From assembly GCF_000981385.1 (NCBI RefSeq), contig NZ_LATZ01000113.1, positions 1 to 64,000 on the forward strand: a DNA stretch of 64,000 bases, read 5' to 3'. The position numbers and the translations under genes were made by a program. The notes below the pieces were generated by a model. The model saw only the letters and a list, made by a program, of their open reading frames with translations, searched no databases and had not been told where the DNA came from. This document shows, piece after piece, positions 9,098-17,018 of this stretch. Source of the DNA: Bacillus sp. SA1-12. GTDB taxonomy: Bacteria > Bacillota > Bacilli > Bacillales > Bacillaceae. The first letter of the stretch is position 1; each line of letters starts with the position of its first letter.

Positions 9098-9247
9098 TTA
9101 TTGCTTTACATATTTGGCGGGTAAAGGCAAGCCTCTCATAAAAATCTCTCTTTCAAGCATTTTGATAAAATCATTGCTAATTTGCAATCTGCAGGATTCT
9201 TGATAGCTTTCCAGTAATATTTCATTAGATAAGTTTGAAAACCTCAT
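9098..9247 (-). CDS. sda: sporulation histidine kinase inhibitor Sda
   Basis: This 49-residue protein begins MRFSNLSNEILLESYQESC and continues to FIKMLEREIFMRG. It matches the Sda pattern of L-S-(D/N)-E-x-L-(L/I)-E-S-Y in helix 1 and (D)-F-I-x-(L)-(L/I)-E-x-E-I in helix 2. In B. subtilis Sda is a helical hairpin that binds KinA and KinB and blocks autophosphorylation, delaying sporulation when replication initiation is perturbed. The ATG is preceded by AAAGGATG. The C-terminal tail (PLPAKYVKQ) differs from B. subtilis. I did not find a convincing DnaA-box cluster upstream. Identification rests on my memory of the family. Confidence 0.8.
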   Translation of the reverse strand: MRFSNLSNEILLESYQESCRLQISNDFIKMLEREIFMRGLPLPAKYVKQ

Positions 9248-9486
9248 TTTTTATCATCCTTTAATCAAATAGTTATTAATTGGCTTTACTAAATGGTTCT
9301 TACCACAAATAAATAGATTTTAAACAATTTTCAAACAAATGTTGAAAATTGTTGTAAAGTTTTTGATTGAAAACGTCACTTTTTGATTTTAATTGTAAAT
9401 TTTCAGTAGATTAGTACTTTTGTTATGTTTACTTTTTGTCATGTCTTTTTCATAATGAATATAAGCTTTCTTAGGAGGGATATCTT

Positions 9487-9600
9487 ATGGGTAAAGGTAG
9501 AATCCGAGTGGAAGAACGTATTAAACAGGAAACAGACGAAGAAATTTTTGAGGCTAAGCTAATAGAAGAAAAGGTTAGAGATAGAGATAACGATAAGTAG
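9487..9600 (+). CDS. small charged hypothetical protein (37 aa)
   Basis: This 37-codon ORF has a near-perfect ribosome-binding site (TAGGAGGGAT) 6 nt before the ATG and ends directly before an intrinsic terminator, so it looks like an independent gene. The product is highly charged, starting MGKGRIRVEERIKQETDEE and ending KVRDRDNDK. It is predicted helical with no membrane segment. No family was recognised. Confidence 0.6.
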   Translation: MGKGRIRVEERIKQETDEEIFEAKLIEEKVRDRDNDK

Positions 9601-9605
9601 AAAAT

Positions 9606-9636
9606 GGGGAGCGATTTCGCTCCCCTTTTCTTTTTC
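9606..9636 (+). terminator. terminator of 37-aa ORF
   Basis: The stem GGGGAGCGA / TCGCTCCCC is followed by TTTTCTTTTTCTT. Confidence 0.85.
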
Positions 9637-9695
9637 TTAGGAAATGATAATGTAATAAAACTAACTATGGTAGGTCAAGGCACTTGCGCCTTTTC

Positions 9696-10742
9696 TTATA
9701 GATCGTCGAATCCATTATCGACATGGTTAACCTTTGTATATTGACGTGATTTTTGTTCGAAGAAATCAGATTTTCCTAAATCAACTTCCTCATAAGCTTT
9801 AATCCATTTTAAAGGGTTTGTACGGTATCCTTCAAAAGGACGTTCATATCCAAGTTGATTACATCTGACGTTTGCATAAAACTTGATATAATCACTGACA
9901 TCGTTCATATTGATTCCATCAAGTTTATTACCGATAATAAAACGTCCCCACTCGATTTCGAGCTCGGCAGCTTTAATAAATGTATTTTTTACAAATTCTG
10001 CAAGTTCTTCAGTGTCATATTCCGGATATTGTTTTAAAACTTCTTTATAGATTTGAACGAACAAATCGACATGAATTTGTTCATCACGGTTAATATAGTT
10101 AATCATCGTGCTTGTTGCGACCATTTTTTGGTTTCGTGCCAAATTGTAAAAGAAAGCAAACCCGGAATAAAAAAAGAGTCCTTCTAAAATGACATCATAT
10201 ACGATCGATTTTAACAGGTGTTCAATTGTTGGCTGTTCAGCAAAGGACTGATAGCCATTAGTTACAAATTCATTCCGTTTTCTTAAGATAGGTTCATTTC
10301 TCCAATACTCAAAAACCTCATCCTGTGTTTGTTTCGGTACAAGGCTTGAAAGGACATATGAATAGGAATGGTTGTGAATAACCTCCTGCTGGGCAAGGAT
10401 GATCATTAAAGCATTGATGCTCGAATCTGTTATATAGTCAGCAACTTTTCCAGCATAATCAGTTTGAATGCTGTCAAGTAGGGCAAGAAGTCCAATAATT
10501 TTTAAAAAAGCATCCTTTTCATCATCTGTTAAGGCCGGATATTGCTTAATATCTTGAGCCATATTAATTTCAAATGGCGTCCAAAAATTAGCAAGCATTT
10601 TTTTATAACGCGGAAATGCCCAAGGATAGGCAACATCATCCCAGTTTAATACATTCGAGCTCTCTCCGTTAATAATCGCAGTTGAACGATTCGGAGCAGC
10701 AGCATCCATGATTTTTCGTTTCATAAGTGTAGTGTTTTCCAT
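9696..10742 (-). CDS. nrdB: ribonucleotide reductase beta subunit (class Ia-type)
   Basis: This 348-residue R2 subunit houses the metal-tyrosyl radical cofactor that starts reduction of ribonucleotides to deoxyribonucleotides. Visible ligands are the Asp in LLDSIQ (about 90), Glu and His in QQEVIHNHSYSYVL (with the radical Tyr four residues after the His), Glu in LEGLFFYSGF, and Glu and His in NRDEQIHVDLF. The start is ATG with AAAGGAG upstream. It lies 548 nt downstream of nrdA on the same strand, an unusually wide gap filled with three hairpin repeats. No nrdI is present, which argues against class Ib. Expression is probably driven from the nrdA leader. Confidence 0.92.
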   Translation of the reverse strand: MENTTLMKRKIMDAAAPNRSTAIINGESSNVLNWDDVAYPWAFPRYKKMLANFWTPFEINMAQDIKQYPALTDDEKDAFLKIIGLLALLDSIQTDYAGKVADYITDSSINALMIILAQQEVIHNHSYSYVLSSLVPKQTQDEVFEYWRNEPILRKRNEFVTNGYQSFAEQPTIEHLLKSIVYDVILEGLFFYSGFAFFYNLARNQKMVATSTMINYINRDEQIHVDLFVQIYKEVLKQYPEYDTEELAEFVKNTFIKAAELEIEWGRFIIGNKLDGINMNDVSDYIKFYANVRCNQLGYERPFEGYRTNPLKWIKAYEEVDLGKSDFFEQKSRQYTKVNHVDNGFDDL

Positions 10743-10809
10743 TTAGTGAGCTCCTTTTATCTATTCTCTATTTAGAAGATTAGACGCATTTGCGTAAGAG
10801 TATACCTGA

Positions 10810-11290
10810 CGCTTAGGTGTTAGAAAAATAAAAAAACGTCTGTACTTAGTTAGTATTGGTGTCTAGCTCCAGGCGCCATCGGCTCTAGGGTCTAATCAAA
10901 TAGGAATTGAAGGTAAAGAACACCTTCTATTTCTATTCGCCTTATGCTTGTCAGGGCATGGCAAGGCTCATTAGTTTGTGAAGAATCTAAAACTCTCTGT
11001 ACTCAGTCTTAATGTCTAGCTGCAGCGCCTAGCCCCTCGAGTCATAAGCCAATTTAGAATTGAAGGCAAAGAACACCTTCTATTCTAAATCGTCTTATGC
11101 TTGTCGGGGCTGTTCGAGGCTCTTAGGTGTTAGAAAAATAAAAAAACGTCTGTACTTAGTATTGGTGTCTAGCTCCAGGCGCCATCGGCTCGAGGGCATA
11201 AGTCAAATAGGAATTGAAGGTAAAGAACACCTTCTATTCCTATTCGCCTTATGCTTGTCACCGATAGGCGGGCGCCTTGCGCTTTTCGGG
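10810..11290. repeat. three tandem copies of repeat family A between nrdA and nrdB
   Basis: Copies lie at about 10858-10972, 11009-11120 and 11164-11288. Each starts near TGTCTAGCTCCAGGCGCC or a variant. Each contains a long inner hairpin (TAGGAATTGAAGGT / ACCTTCTATTCCTA, or TTAGAATTGAAGG / CCTTCTATTCTAA) and ends with an arm pairing to the first block. A 38-nt segment containing GTTAGAAAAATAAAAAAACG precedes copies 1 and 3, so the unit was duplicated together with flanking sequence. Stem bases differ between copies but stay paired. No gene lies here. Confidence 0.85.
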
Positions 11291-13573
11291 TTAACTCGCG
11301 CAGGATTCGCATTCTTCTATTTCACTTGATGTTGAGCGTAAGTAATAGGTTGTTTTTAGTCCTTCTTTCCATGCAGTTAAATGCAGGTCTAGTAAGTCCT
11401 TTGCTTTGATTGTGTTTTGTACATAAAGGTTAAAGGATATCGATTGGTCGATATGGCGTTGTCTAGCAGCATTTTGCTTAATGCTCCAGCGCTGGTCTAT
11501 AAAATAAGCTGATTTGTAATACCATGTTGTCGTAGAATTTAAATCAGGTACGGTAACAGGAATCTTATAATCTTTCTTTTCTTCTGAGTAAACCTTTTGG
11601 AAAATCGGATCAATGCTTGCTGTGCTTCCGGCAATAATTGATGTCGATGCGTTTGGTGCAACAGCCATTAAGTATGCGTTCCGAATTCCATGCGTTTTTA
11701 TTTCTTCCTTCAATTGCTCCCAGTCAAGATTGCTTTCTTTTGACAGATAGCCTCGCTTTTCAAAATAAGAGCCAGTTTGCCAATCTGAACCTTCAAATAT
11801 GGAGTAGGAGCCTTTTTCTTTTGCAAGCTCCATACTTGCACGAATCGTTAGATAAGAGATCTTTTCATAAAGCTCGTCAGCATATTGAACTGCTTCTTCG
11901 TGCTCCCATCTTAATTGTTTTAATGCAAGCAGGTGATGCCATCCAAACGTACCGACACCTATAGAACGGTACTTCTGATTGGTCAACTTGGCTTGAAGCA
12001 CAGGAATCGTGTTTAAATCAATCACATTGTCTAACATTCTTACTTGGATCGGAATCAGTTTTTCTAACACATCTTCTGTGACAGCTTTTGCAAGATTAAT
12101 AGAGGAGAGATTACATACAACAAAATCTCCTGGCGTTTTGACGGTAATGATTTTTCCATCCTCTGTATATTGCTCTTCAACTGTCGTTGCGCTTTGATTT
12201 TGCGTGATTTCCGTGCAAAGGTTGCTGCAGTAGATCATTCCTTGATGTGCGTTCGCATTTTGTCTGTTTACTTCATCGCGATAGAACATATATGGAGTAC
12301 CTGCTTCTAATTGACTGATCATGATACGTTTCATGATTTCAATTGCTGGGACCTTTTCTTTCGATAACTGATCATTGCTGACACACTCCCAGTATTTTTG
12401 ACGGAAGCTGCCATTTCCTTTTTCCTCATCATAAAAATCTTCAATGCTGTAGCCCATTACTTTGCGAACCTCGTGAGGGTCAAATAAGTACCAATCACCG
12501 CGTGTTTCCACCTGCTCCATAAAAACATCAGGAATACAAACGCCTGTAAATAAGTCATGGGTCCGCATGCGTTCGTCACCATTATTCAGCTTAGCATCGA
12601 GAAAGGAGAAAATATCCTTATGCCAAACATCTAAATAAACAGCAATTGCACCTTTGCGCTGTCCTAGCTGGTCTACGCTGACCGCTGTATTGTTTAGCTG
12701 CTTCATCCATGGAATAACCCCAGATGAAACACCTTTAAATCCTTTAATATCACTTCCCCGACTGCGAATTTTTCCTAAATAAGCTCCAATTCCTCCGCCT
12801 GATTTTGATAGGTTCGCAATGTCGGTATTGCTGTCAAAAATTCCTTGCAGGCTATCGTCAATCGTATCAATAAAGCAACTTGATAACTGTCCGACAGGTT
12901 TACCTGCATTTGATAAGGTTGGGGTTGCCACTGTCATATAGAGATTACTCATTGCCCAATACGCTTCTTTTATGAGCTCAAGGCGTTGTTGCTTATTTTC
13001 ATTAGCCATTAGGGTCATGGCTATGAGTAAGAATCGTTCTTGGGGAAGCTCATAGGTTTGCTTTGAGAAATCACGTGTTAAGTAGCGGTCAGCTAAGGTT
13101 CTTAAGCCAATGTATGTAAATAATCTGTCGTTTTCTGGATTGATGTATGAACCAATTTCTTCAATCTCTGTTTTAGTGTATTGATCAAGAAGCTTGCTGT
13201 GATAAAGGCCCTTCGTAACTAAGATCTCAATCAATTGATAAAAGCTTCCGTATTTTTGCGATTTATCATATTCTCTATTTGCAGCAGCTTCCTTGTAAAG
13301 CTTAGTTAAATAGATTTGTGCACAAAAATAGGTCCAATCGGGCTCTAGTTCATGAATATTTGATAGTCCTTCTAAAATGAGCAAATTTGTGAGTTGTTCA
13401 GACGTATATGAATCTCTTTGGAGAATGGTGTTTTCGATCCTAGTAAGATAATCGTCTATTTGCAGGGAAGGGAAATGCTGATGTATGTTTTTAATAAATG
13501 ATGTAAGTTTATTCAGGTCAAATGCTTCTTGATGATTCCCGCTAATAATAACTGGGGTTATAGTTGTATTCAT
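11291..13573 (-). CDS. nrdA: ribonucleotide reductase alpha subunit (class Ia-type)
   Basis: This catalytic R1 subunit (760 residues from the chosen start) reduces nucleoside diphosphates with NrdB. The N-terminal ~90 residues resemble an ATP-cone allosteric domain. Active-site residues are the Cys in QLSSCFIDT, the NLCTEI motif (Asn, radical Cys, Glu), the Cys in VCNLSSINL, and the C-terminal shuttle pair in EECESCAS. The frame is open to 13588, but that codon overlaps the GGAGGAA Shine-Dalgarno, so I place the start at the ATG at 13573. The leader carries a cobalamin riboswitch and tandem NrdR boxes. It forms an operon with nrdB. Confidence 0.93.
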   Translation of the reverse strand: MNTTITPVIISGNHQEAFDLNKLTSFIKNIHQHFPSLQIDDYLTRIENTILQRDSYTSEQLTNLLILEGLSNIHELEPDWTYFCAQIYLTKLYKEAAANREYDKSQKYGSFYQLIEILVTKGLYHSKLLDQYTKTEIEEIGSYINPENDRLFTYIGLRTLADRYLTRDFSKQTYELPQERFLLIAMTLMANENKQQRLELIKEAYWAMSNLYMTVATPTLSNAGKPVGQLSSCFIDTIDDSLQGIFDSNTDIANLSKSGGGIGAYLGKIRSRGSDIKGFKGVSSGVIPWMKQLNNTAVSVDQLGQRKGAIAVYLDVWHKDIFSFLDAKLNNGDERMRTHDLFTGVCIPDVFMEQVETRGDWYLFDPHEVRKVMGYSIEDFYDEEKGNGSFRQKYWECVSNDQLSKEKVPAIEIMKRIMISQLEAGTPYMFYRDEVNRQNANAHQGMIYCSNLCTEITQNQSATTVEEQYTEDGKIITVKTPGDFVVCNLSSINLAKAVTEDVLEKLIPIQVRMLDNVIDLNTIPVLQAKLTNQKYRSIGVGTFGWHHLLALKQLRWEHEEAVQYADELYEKISYLTIRASMELAKEKGSYSIFEGSDWQTGSYFEKRGYLSKESNLDWEQLKEEIKTHGIRNAYLMAVAPNASTSIIAGSTASIDPIFQKVYSEEKKDYKIPVTVPDLNSTTTWYYKSAYFIDQRWSIKQNAARQRHIDQSISFNLYVQNTIKAKDLLDLHLTAWKEGLKTTYYLRSTSSEIEECESCAS

Positions 13574-13719
13574 AATAAATTCCTCCATCTGTTCGTTTTG
13601 CTAAGGGGGAGGGGAAAACGACAGATAAGAGAGCAGGGCAGTATTGGAGAAAAAGCCCATTAATCCTTACTATCGTTTCATCTTCTCAGCCCCCGAAGAA
13701 ATTGAAACTTAGCATGTAA

Positions 13720-13878
13720 AAGGTAGGTCTCCTGACTTGTGCTCGTCCTACTTTGAGGCCTTCCCATACACCATGTGTACAGTGGCAATCTCAGTTCGTC
13801 ACACTTACAGTTGCGGGGACAGTTCTGGATTTTCACCAGATTCCCTTTTCAGCCTGTTAGGCGCCTTTACTTGCAAAG
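13720..13878 (-). ncRNA. cobalamin riboswitch in the nrdA leader
   Basis: On the minus strand the segment carries the class signatures in order: GGGAATCTGGTGAAAATCC, then CCCCGCAACTGTAAG, GCCACTG, and finally the B12 box AGTCAGGAGACCTACC. This matches the adenosylcobalamin riboswitch consensus from P3 through the B12 box. It lies ~150 nt upstream of nrdA in the sense direction. A CCTCC stretch at about 13608-13613 (plus strand GGAGG) can pair with the nrdA Shine-Dalgarno, suggesting translational OFF control. I saw no clean terminator in the leader. Known precedents place such riboswitches on B12-independent reductases when a B12-dependent NrdJ exists. Confidence 0.93.
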
Positions 13879-13879
13879 A

Positions 13880-13925
13880 TACAATATATAGTTTTTGATT
13901 TTATAAGTATATCAATATATAGTTA
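13880..13925 (-). promoter_or_regulatory. tandem NrdR boxes upstream of nrdAB
   Basis: Two near-identical sites, CAATATATAGTT at 13882-13893 and 13913-13924, match the NrdR box consensus (ACACTATATATTGTAT-like when reverse complemented). They are spaced exactly 31 bp, three helical turns, as in known NrdR targets. They lie immediately 5' of the riboswitch, where the nrdAB promoter must be. NrdR is the ATP/dATP-sensing repressor of ribonucleotide reductase genes. Confidence 0.85.
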
Positions 13926-14026
13926 TGATTCGTCTATATCAATAATAAGGCACAGATATAAATTAATCAACCAATACTTACTAATTGTCGAAATTTATCT
14001 AGATTCATAGAATTTTGCAGAGGAAC

Positions 14027-14054
14027 AAAAAGGATCTGGCTTAATCCAGATCCG
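14027..14054 (-). terminator. nhaC terminator
   Basis: Minus-strand GGATCTGGATTAAGCCAGATCC followed by TTTTTG, just past the nhaC stop codon. Confidence 0.85.
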
Positions 14055-14065
14055 CTCAATAGTAA

Positions 14066-15442
14066 TTAGACAGTGGTTTTCCTTTTCGTCATAAATCCAA
14101 AAAGGATTGAAAAGAATGGTGATAAATATAAGTACGATACAAAGGGCAAATATTCTATTACGGAAACACCAAGTGTTTGTGCAAAGAAGGCGCCGCTAAC
14201 TCCCCAAGGAATCAGAGGATTCACCAATGTACCAGCATCCTCTAATGTCCGTGACATATATTTTCGTTCGATTTTCATTTTATCATATAAGCCTTTAAAG
14301 GATTGACCAGGGATGAGAATCGATAAGTATTGCTCACCGGTTAAAAGGTTCACCCCAAAGGAGGAAGCAGCTGTTGAGAGAATAAGCTGACCCTTAGATT
14401 TAATATGTTCGATCAATCCGTTCAATAAAGCAGGGATAATATTTAATGCTTCTAATATACCGCCAAATGCAAAGGCGATTATAATGAGTGAAATGGACCA
14501 CATCATTGATTGTAAGCCGCCGCGATTCAGCATATTTGAGACCTGTTCATTTTCGATTGTAAACGTAGTTCCGTTTTGTAAGACATGAAAAAAGTCGCCA
14601 ACAGGTACATCCTGCAACCAGAAAGAAGTGATTCCCGCCGAAATGATACCAACGATCAATGCAGGAATTACAGGCACCTTTCGAATAGCTAAAAAGATAA
14701 CCAATAGTGGTGAAAGCAACGTAAGACTGCTAATTTGAACATAGTCTTTTATAATCGTTACCATATTTGTCATCTCAATAAGAGATACTGTATGGGACGG
14801 TGCTATTCTGCCTAATAAATAAAAGAGAGCAATAGTAATAAGAATACTGGGAGTCGTTGTTCTGGTCATATGTTTAATATGGGTGAAAAGCTTTACAGAA
14901 GATACCCCAGATGCAAAATTCGTTGTATCAGACATAGGTGACATTTTATCTCCAAGGCAAGCTCCAGAAATAATTGCACCTGCGACCCAAGTGGCAGGGA
15001 GGCCAACTGCCATCCCAGCACCCATAAGAGCTACTCCAACTGTGCTTATAGTGGTGAAGGAGCTTCCGACAAGACTTGAGATAACCATACAAGAAAATAA
15101 GGAGGTAATCAGCAAAAAGTCAGGATGGATCACGGTTAGAGCATATACCATAACGGTTGGTATCGTACCGCTGGACATCCAAGCCCCAATTAAAATCCCA
15201 ATTAAGGCCAAGATGATAATTGGCTGAATGCCTCTCTGTATCCCCATGATGATCCCTGATTCTAAGTCCTTCCATGTATAACCCTTGATCAAACCAAGAA
15301 AAGAGACAGCAATCAAACAATTAAATAGTGCCAGATGCGGCTCTGTTTTTAATACGAATAAACTGGAAATAATAATCGCTAATATAAGAAATAAAATGAA
15401 AACTGCTTCTTTAAATTGAAACGTAGCTGTATTTTTTATCAT
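14066..15442 (-). CDS. nhaC: NhaC family Na+/H+ antiporter
   Basis: This 458-residue polytopic membrane protein exchanges cytosolic Na+ for H+. NhaC features include the glycine-rich helices around GILIGAWMSSGTIPTV, SSLVGSSFTTISTVGVALMG and the conserved GACLGDKMSPMSDTTNFA motif (about 160-177). The start is ATG with AAAGGAGCAAG upstream. It lies downstream of a UspA-type gene on the same strand, the same order as nhaX-nhaC of B. subtilis, which supports the symbol. The leader between them contains two perfect hairpins. Substrate range (Na+/Li+ or malate coupling) cannot be decided. Confidence 0.9.
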   Translation of the reverse strand: MIKNTATFQFKEAVFILFLILAIIISSLFVLKTEPHLALFNCLIAVSFLGLIKGYTWKDLESGIIMGIQRGIQPIIILALIGILIGAWMSSGTIPTVMVYALTVIHPDFLLITSLFSCMVISSLVGSSFTTISTVGVALMGAGMAVGLPATWVAGAIISGACLGDKMSPMSDTTNFASGVSSVKLFTHIKHMTRTTTPSILITIALFYLLGRIAPSHTVSLIEMTNMVTIIKDYVQISSLTLLSPLLVIFLAIRKVPVIPALIVGIISAGITSFWLQDVPVGDFFHVLQNGTTFTIENEQVSNMLNRGGLQSMMWSISLIIIAFAFGGILEALNIIPALLNGLIEHIKSKGQLILSTAASSFGVNLLTGEQYLSILIPGQSFKGLYDKMKIERKYMSRTLEDAGTLVNPLIPWGVSGAFFAQTLGVSVIEYLPFVSYLYLSPFFSILFGFMTKRKTTV

Positions 15443-15467
15443 AAACTTGCTCCTTTATAACTTAAAC

Positions 15468-15529
15468 GCTTTTATGCTTTTTTGCATAAAAGCACAACAA
15501 AGAATATTATATCAATCTAATATTCTTTG
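15468..15529 (-). promoter_or_regulatory. double perfect hairpin in the nhaC leader
   Basis: Two adjacent perfect inverted repeats sit 25-90 nt upstream of nhaC. CAAAGAATATTA / TAATATTCTTTG is at 15498-15529 (12 bp, 8-nt loop). GCTTTTATGC / GCATAAAAGC is at 15468-15493 (10 bp, A6 loop on the transcribed strand). They could be an operator, an RNA regulator or an attenuator. No known Na+ riboswitch core was recognised. Confidence 0.6.
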
Positions 15530-15734
15530 TCAATTATTTAAAGGATCTTAGTTTTGGTTTTTTCTGTTTTAATCCTATGAATTTGGCGGTTTATTACTTT
15601 CTAATTGATGGAACAAGAGGAAATTAGAGTTTTTTAGAATAATGATTCAACTTGAGATTACTTTATAAAAAATAGATTTTGTCTCTCGGATAATTTATAG
15701 TGGTTAAACAATAGCAAAGTACACGATTAAGGGG

Positions 15735-15925
15735 CAAAAAGCGGTTAGATAGGAAAGATCATGTCTTATAGAACGCTTATAAAGGACAAAATGAGATTGG
15801 AGAGAAAAGGGAAAGTCCAATAGAACGCTTATAAAGGATAAAACGAGGTAGGAGAGGAAAGAAAAGTAAAAAGTCCTTTATATAGCATAAAGGACAAATC
15901 ACGGTCTAGAGAGCAAAGTATACGT
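15735..15925. repeat. repeat family C (GTCC/GGAC palindromes) in nhaC-nhaX gap
   Basis: Several short palindromes recur with a spacing near 60 nt: GTCTTATAGAACGCTTATAAAGGAC, TCCAATAGAACGCTTATAAAGGA and GTCCTTTAT-ATAGC-ATAAAGGAC (described by their arms). They are separated by GAGAGGAAAG-like spacers. No gene was recognised in 15543-16090. Related palindromes occur at 31.4 and 54.4 kb. Confidence 0.65.
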
Positions 15926-16094
15926 TCATTATGTTATATGGATTTTGCCATTTCTTTTAAGCTTTCAGATGTTTCGGCGATTTGCATGATTGATTTAGAG
16001 GCATCATTGGGCGATTCTTCGAATTCTGTGCACATCTTAAAGATATGCAAAAATATAGCAGGAAAAGGAAAGTAGATGTAAAAAAATGACTGGC

Positions 16095-16156
16095 TCAAAA
16101 CCAAAGGGTAAGACCCCCAAGCACGTACTGGTGTTTGGAAGATCTTACCCTTTTGA
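16095..16156 (-). terminator. terminator of nhaX
   Basis: Long inverted repeat with arms CTCAAAA...AAAGGGTAAGA and TCTTACCCTTTTGAG, immediately 3' of the stress protein gene on the minus strand. Confidence 0.7.
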
Positions 16157-16170
16157 GAAAGCTGCAAAAA

Positions 16171-16677
16171 TTATTTTGCGATTAATACCGGGATATTTGA
16201 TTGTTGGGAAACTTTTTCACTAACACTTCCGAATAATAGTCGTTTTAAGCCGCTGTGATCCCGGCTTCCGACTACAATTAGATTTGCGTTGTTTTCCCTT
16301 GCAAATGAAACAATGACATCAGCCGGGTCTCCATCTAGGATTGTCACCTCTCCATCGACATGATGGTGATCAAGCATTCTTTTTGCTTCACTCTGCAATG
16401 CCATGGTTGCTTTATCATATTCTTGTATTTCAGAGTGTTCGCCAGGATCAGGTATTACAGGGAAATGTCTCGTGTTTTCTGCATCATAGCTGTTATTTGG
16501 TATCATTGATCCAAAATTATTGCTAACAGGAACATCATCTAAAAGCGCTTTCTTTTGAATGTGAACGACGGAAAGATCTGAATTCAGTTGTTTGCTGAGC
16601 TGAATTCCCAATTCAAGCGCTTCTTTACCATCTTCAGAACTATTATAAGCTACAACTATTCGTTCAAAGGTCTTCAT
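16171..16677 (-). CDS. nhaX: UspA-family stress protein NhaX-like
   Basis: This 168-residue universal stress domain protein starts MKTFERIVVAYNSSEDGKEA. It ends with the nucleotide-binding motif GSRDHSGLKRLLFGSVSEKVSQ and carries an insertion rich in Asn/Pro (about 60-90) between the halves of the fold. The ATG at 16686 abuts the Shine-Dalgarno, so I use the ATG at 16677, which lies 8-9 nt from GGATGAT. Position upstream of nhaC on the same strand mirrors B. subtilis nhaX-nhaC, where NhaX is described as a stress protein linked to nhaC. The role is inferred from context. Confidence 0.85.
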   Translation of the reverse strand: MKTFERIVVAYNSSEDGKEALELGIQLSKQLNSDLSVVHIQKKALLDDVPVSNNFGSMIPNNSYDAENTRHFPVIPDPGEHSEIQEYDKATMALQSEAKRMLDHHHVDGEVTILDGDPADVIVSFARENNANLIVVGSRDHSGLKRLLFGSVSEKVSQQSNIPVLIAK

Positions 16678-16785
16678 TTTAATCATCCTTTCAAAATTTT
16701 TATAATCGGTGAAATTTTCTGGATGATAATTGTATATTAAAAGCTGGTTTTACAAACTTTGTTACTGGTAATTAATGCTGAATGG

Positions 16786-16882
16786 TTGATTGCAGCGAGG
16801 GAGACTTGCTTTCCACATGCGCCAAGTCTCAGCTTTCCCGAGTTTCCACAGGAGTCTCGCAACCAGCTCCAATCAACATTTA
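16786..16882 (-). repeat. repeat family B copy (minus orientation)
   Basis: GATTGCAGCGAGGGAGACTT ... GGAGTCTCGCAACCAGCTCCAATCAACATT shares ordered motifs with the elements at 48.2, 53.9 and 57.1 kb. It lies between nhaX and a mini membrane protein gene. Confidence 0.5.
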
Positions 16883-16906
16883 AACTGTTTTCATCATAGA
16901 ATCTTA

Positions 16907-16978
16907 TTAAAAAATTAAATTAAGTAAAAAGCCAATTACAACGATTGCTCCGACAATTAAAAAGATTGTTCTCAACAT
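16907..16978 (-). CDS. single-span membrane mini-protein (23 aa)
   Basis: A 24-codon ORF has a strong ribosome-binding site (GGAGGTGGTATAT then ATG). The product, MLRTIFLIVGAIVVIGFL plus five residues, is essentially one transmembrane helix. Mini-proteins of this type are common in bacilli and often annotated only in some genomes. No function is proposed. It lies directly downstream of the HPr-like gene on the same strand. Confidence 0.6.
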   Translation of the reverse strand: MLRTIFLIVGAIVVIGFLLNLIF

Positions 16979-17018
16979 ATATACCACCTCCTGGCGAATG
17001 AAAAACTGTAAAATTTAA

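Noticed and set aside
9290..9312. CTTACCACA as a DnaA box upstream of sda
   Set aside because: Three mismatches to TTATCCACA and no second site nearby.
11060..11329. 89-codon plus-strand ORF over the nrdA 3' end and repeats
   Set aside because: Antisense to nrdA at its end and made of repeat-A sequence; a chance frame.
15934..16167. 77-codon minus-strand ORF with a chemoreceptor-like C-terminus (QIAETSESLKEMAKSI)
   Set aside because: It spans the nhaX terminator hairpin, has no ribosome-binding site, and only ~20 residues resemble a coiled-coil chemoreceptor fragment; at most a tiny remnant.
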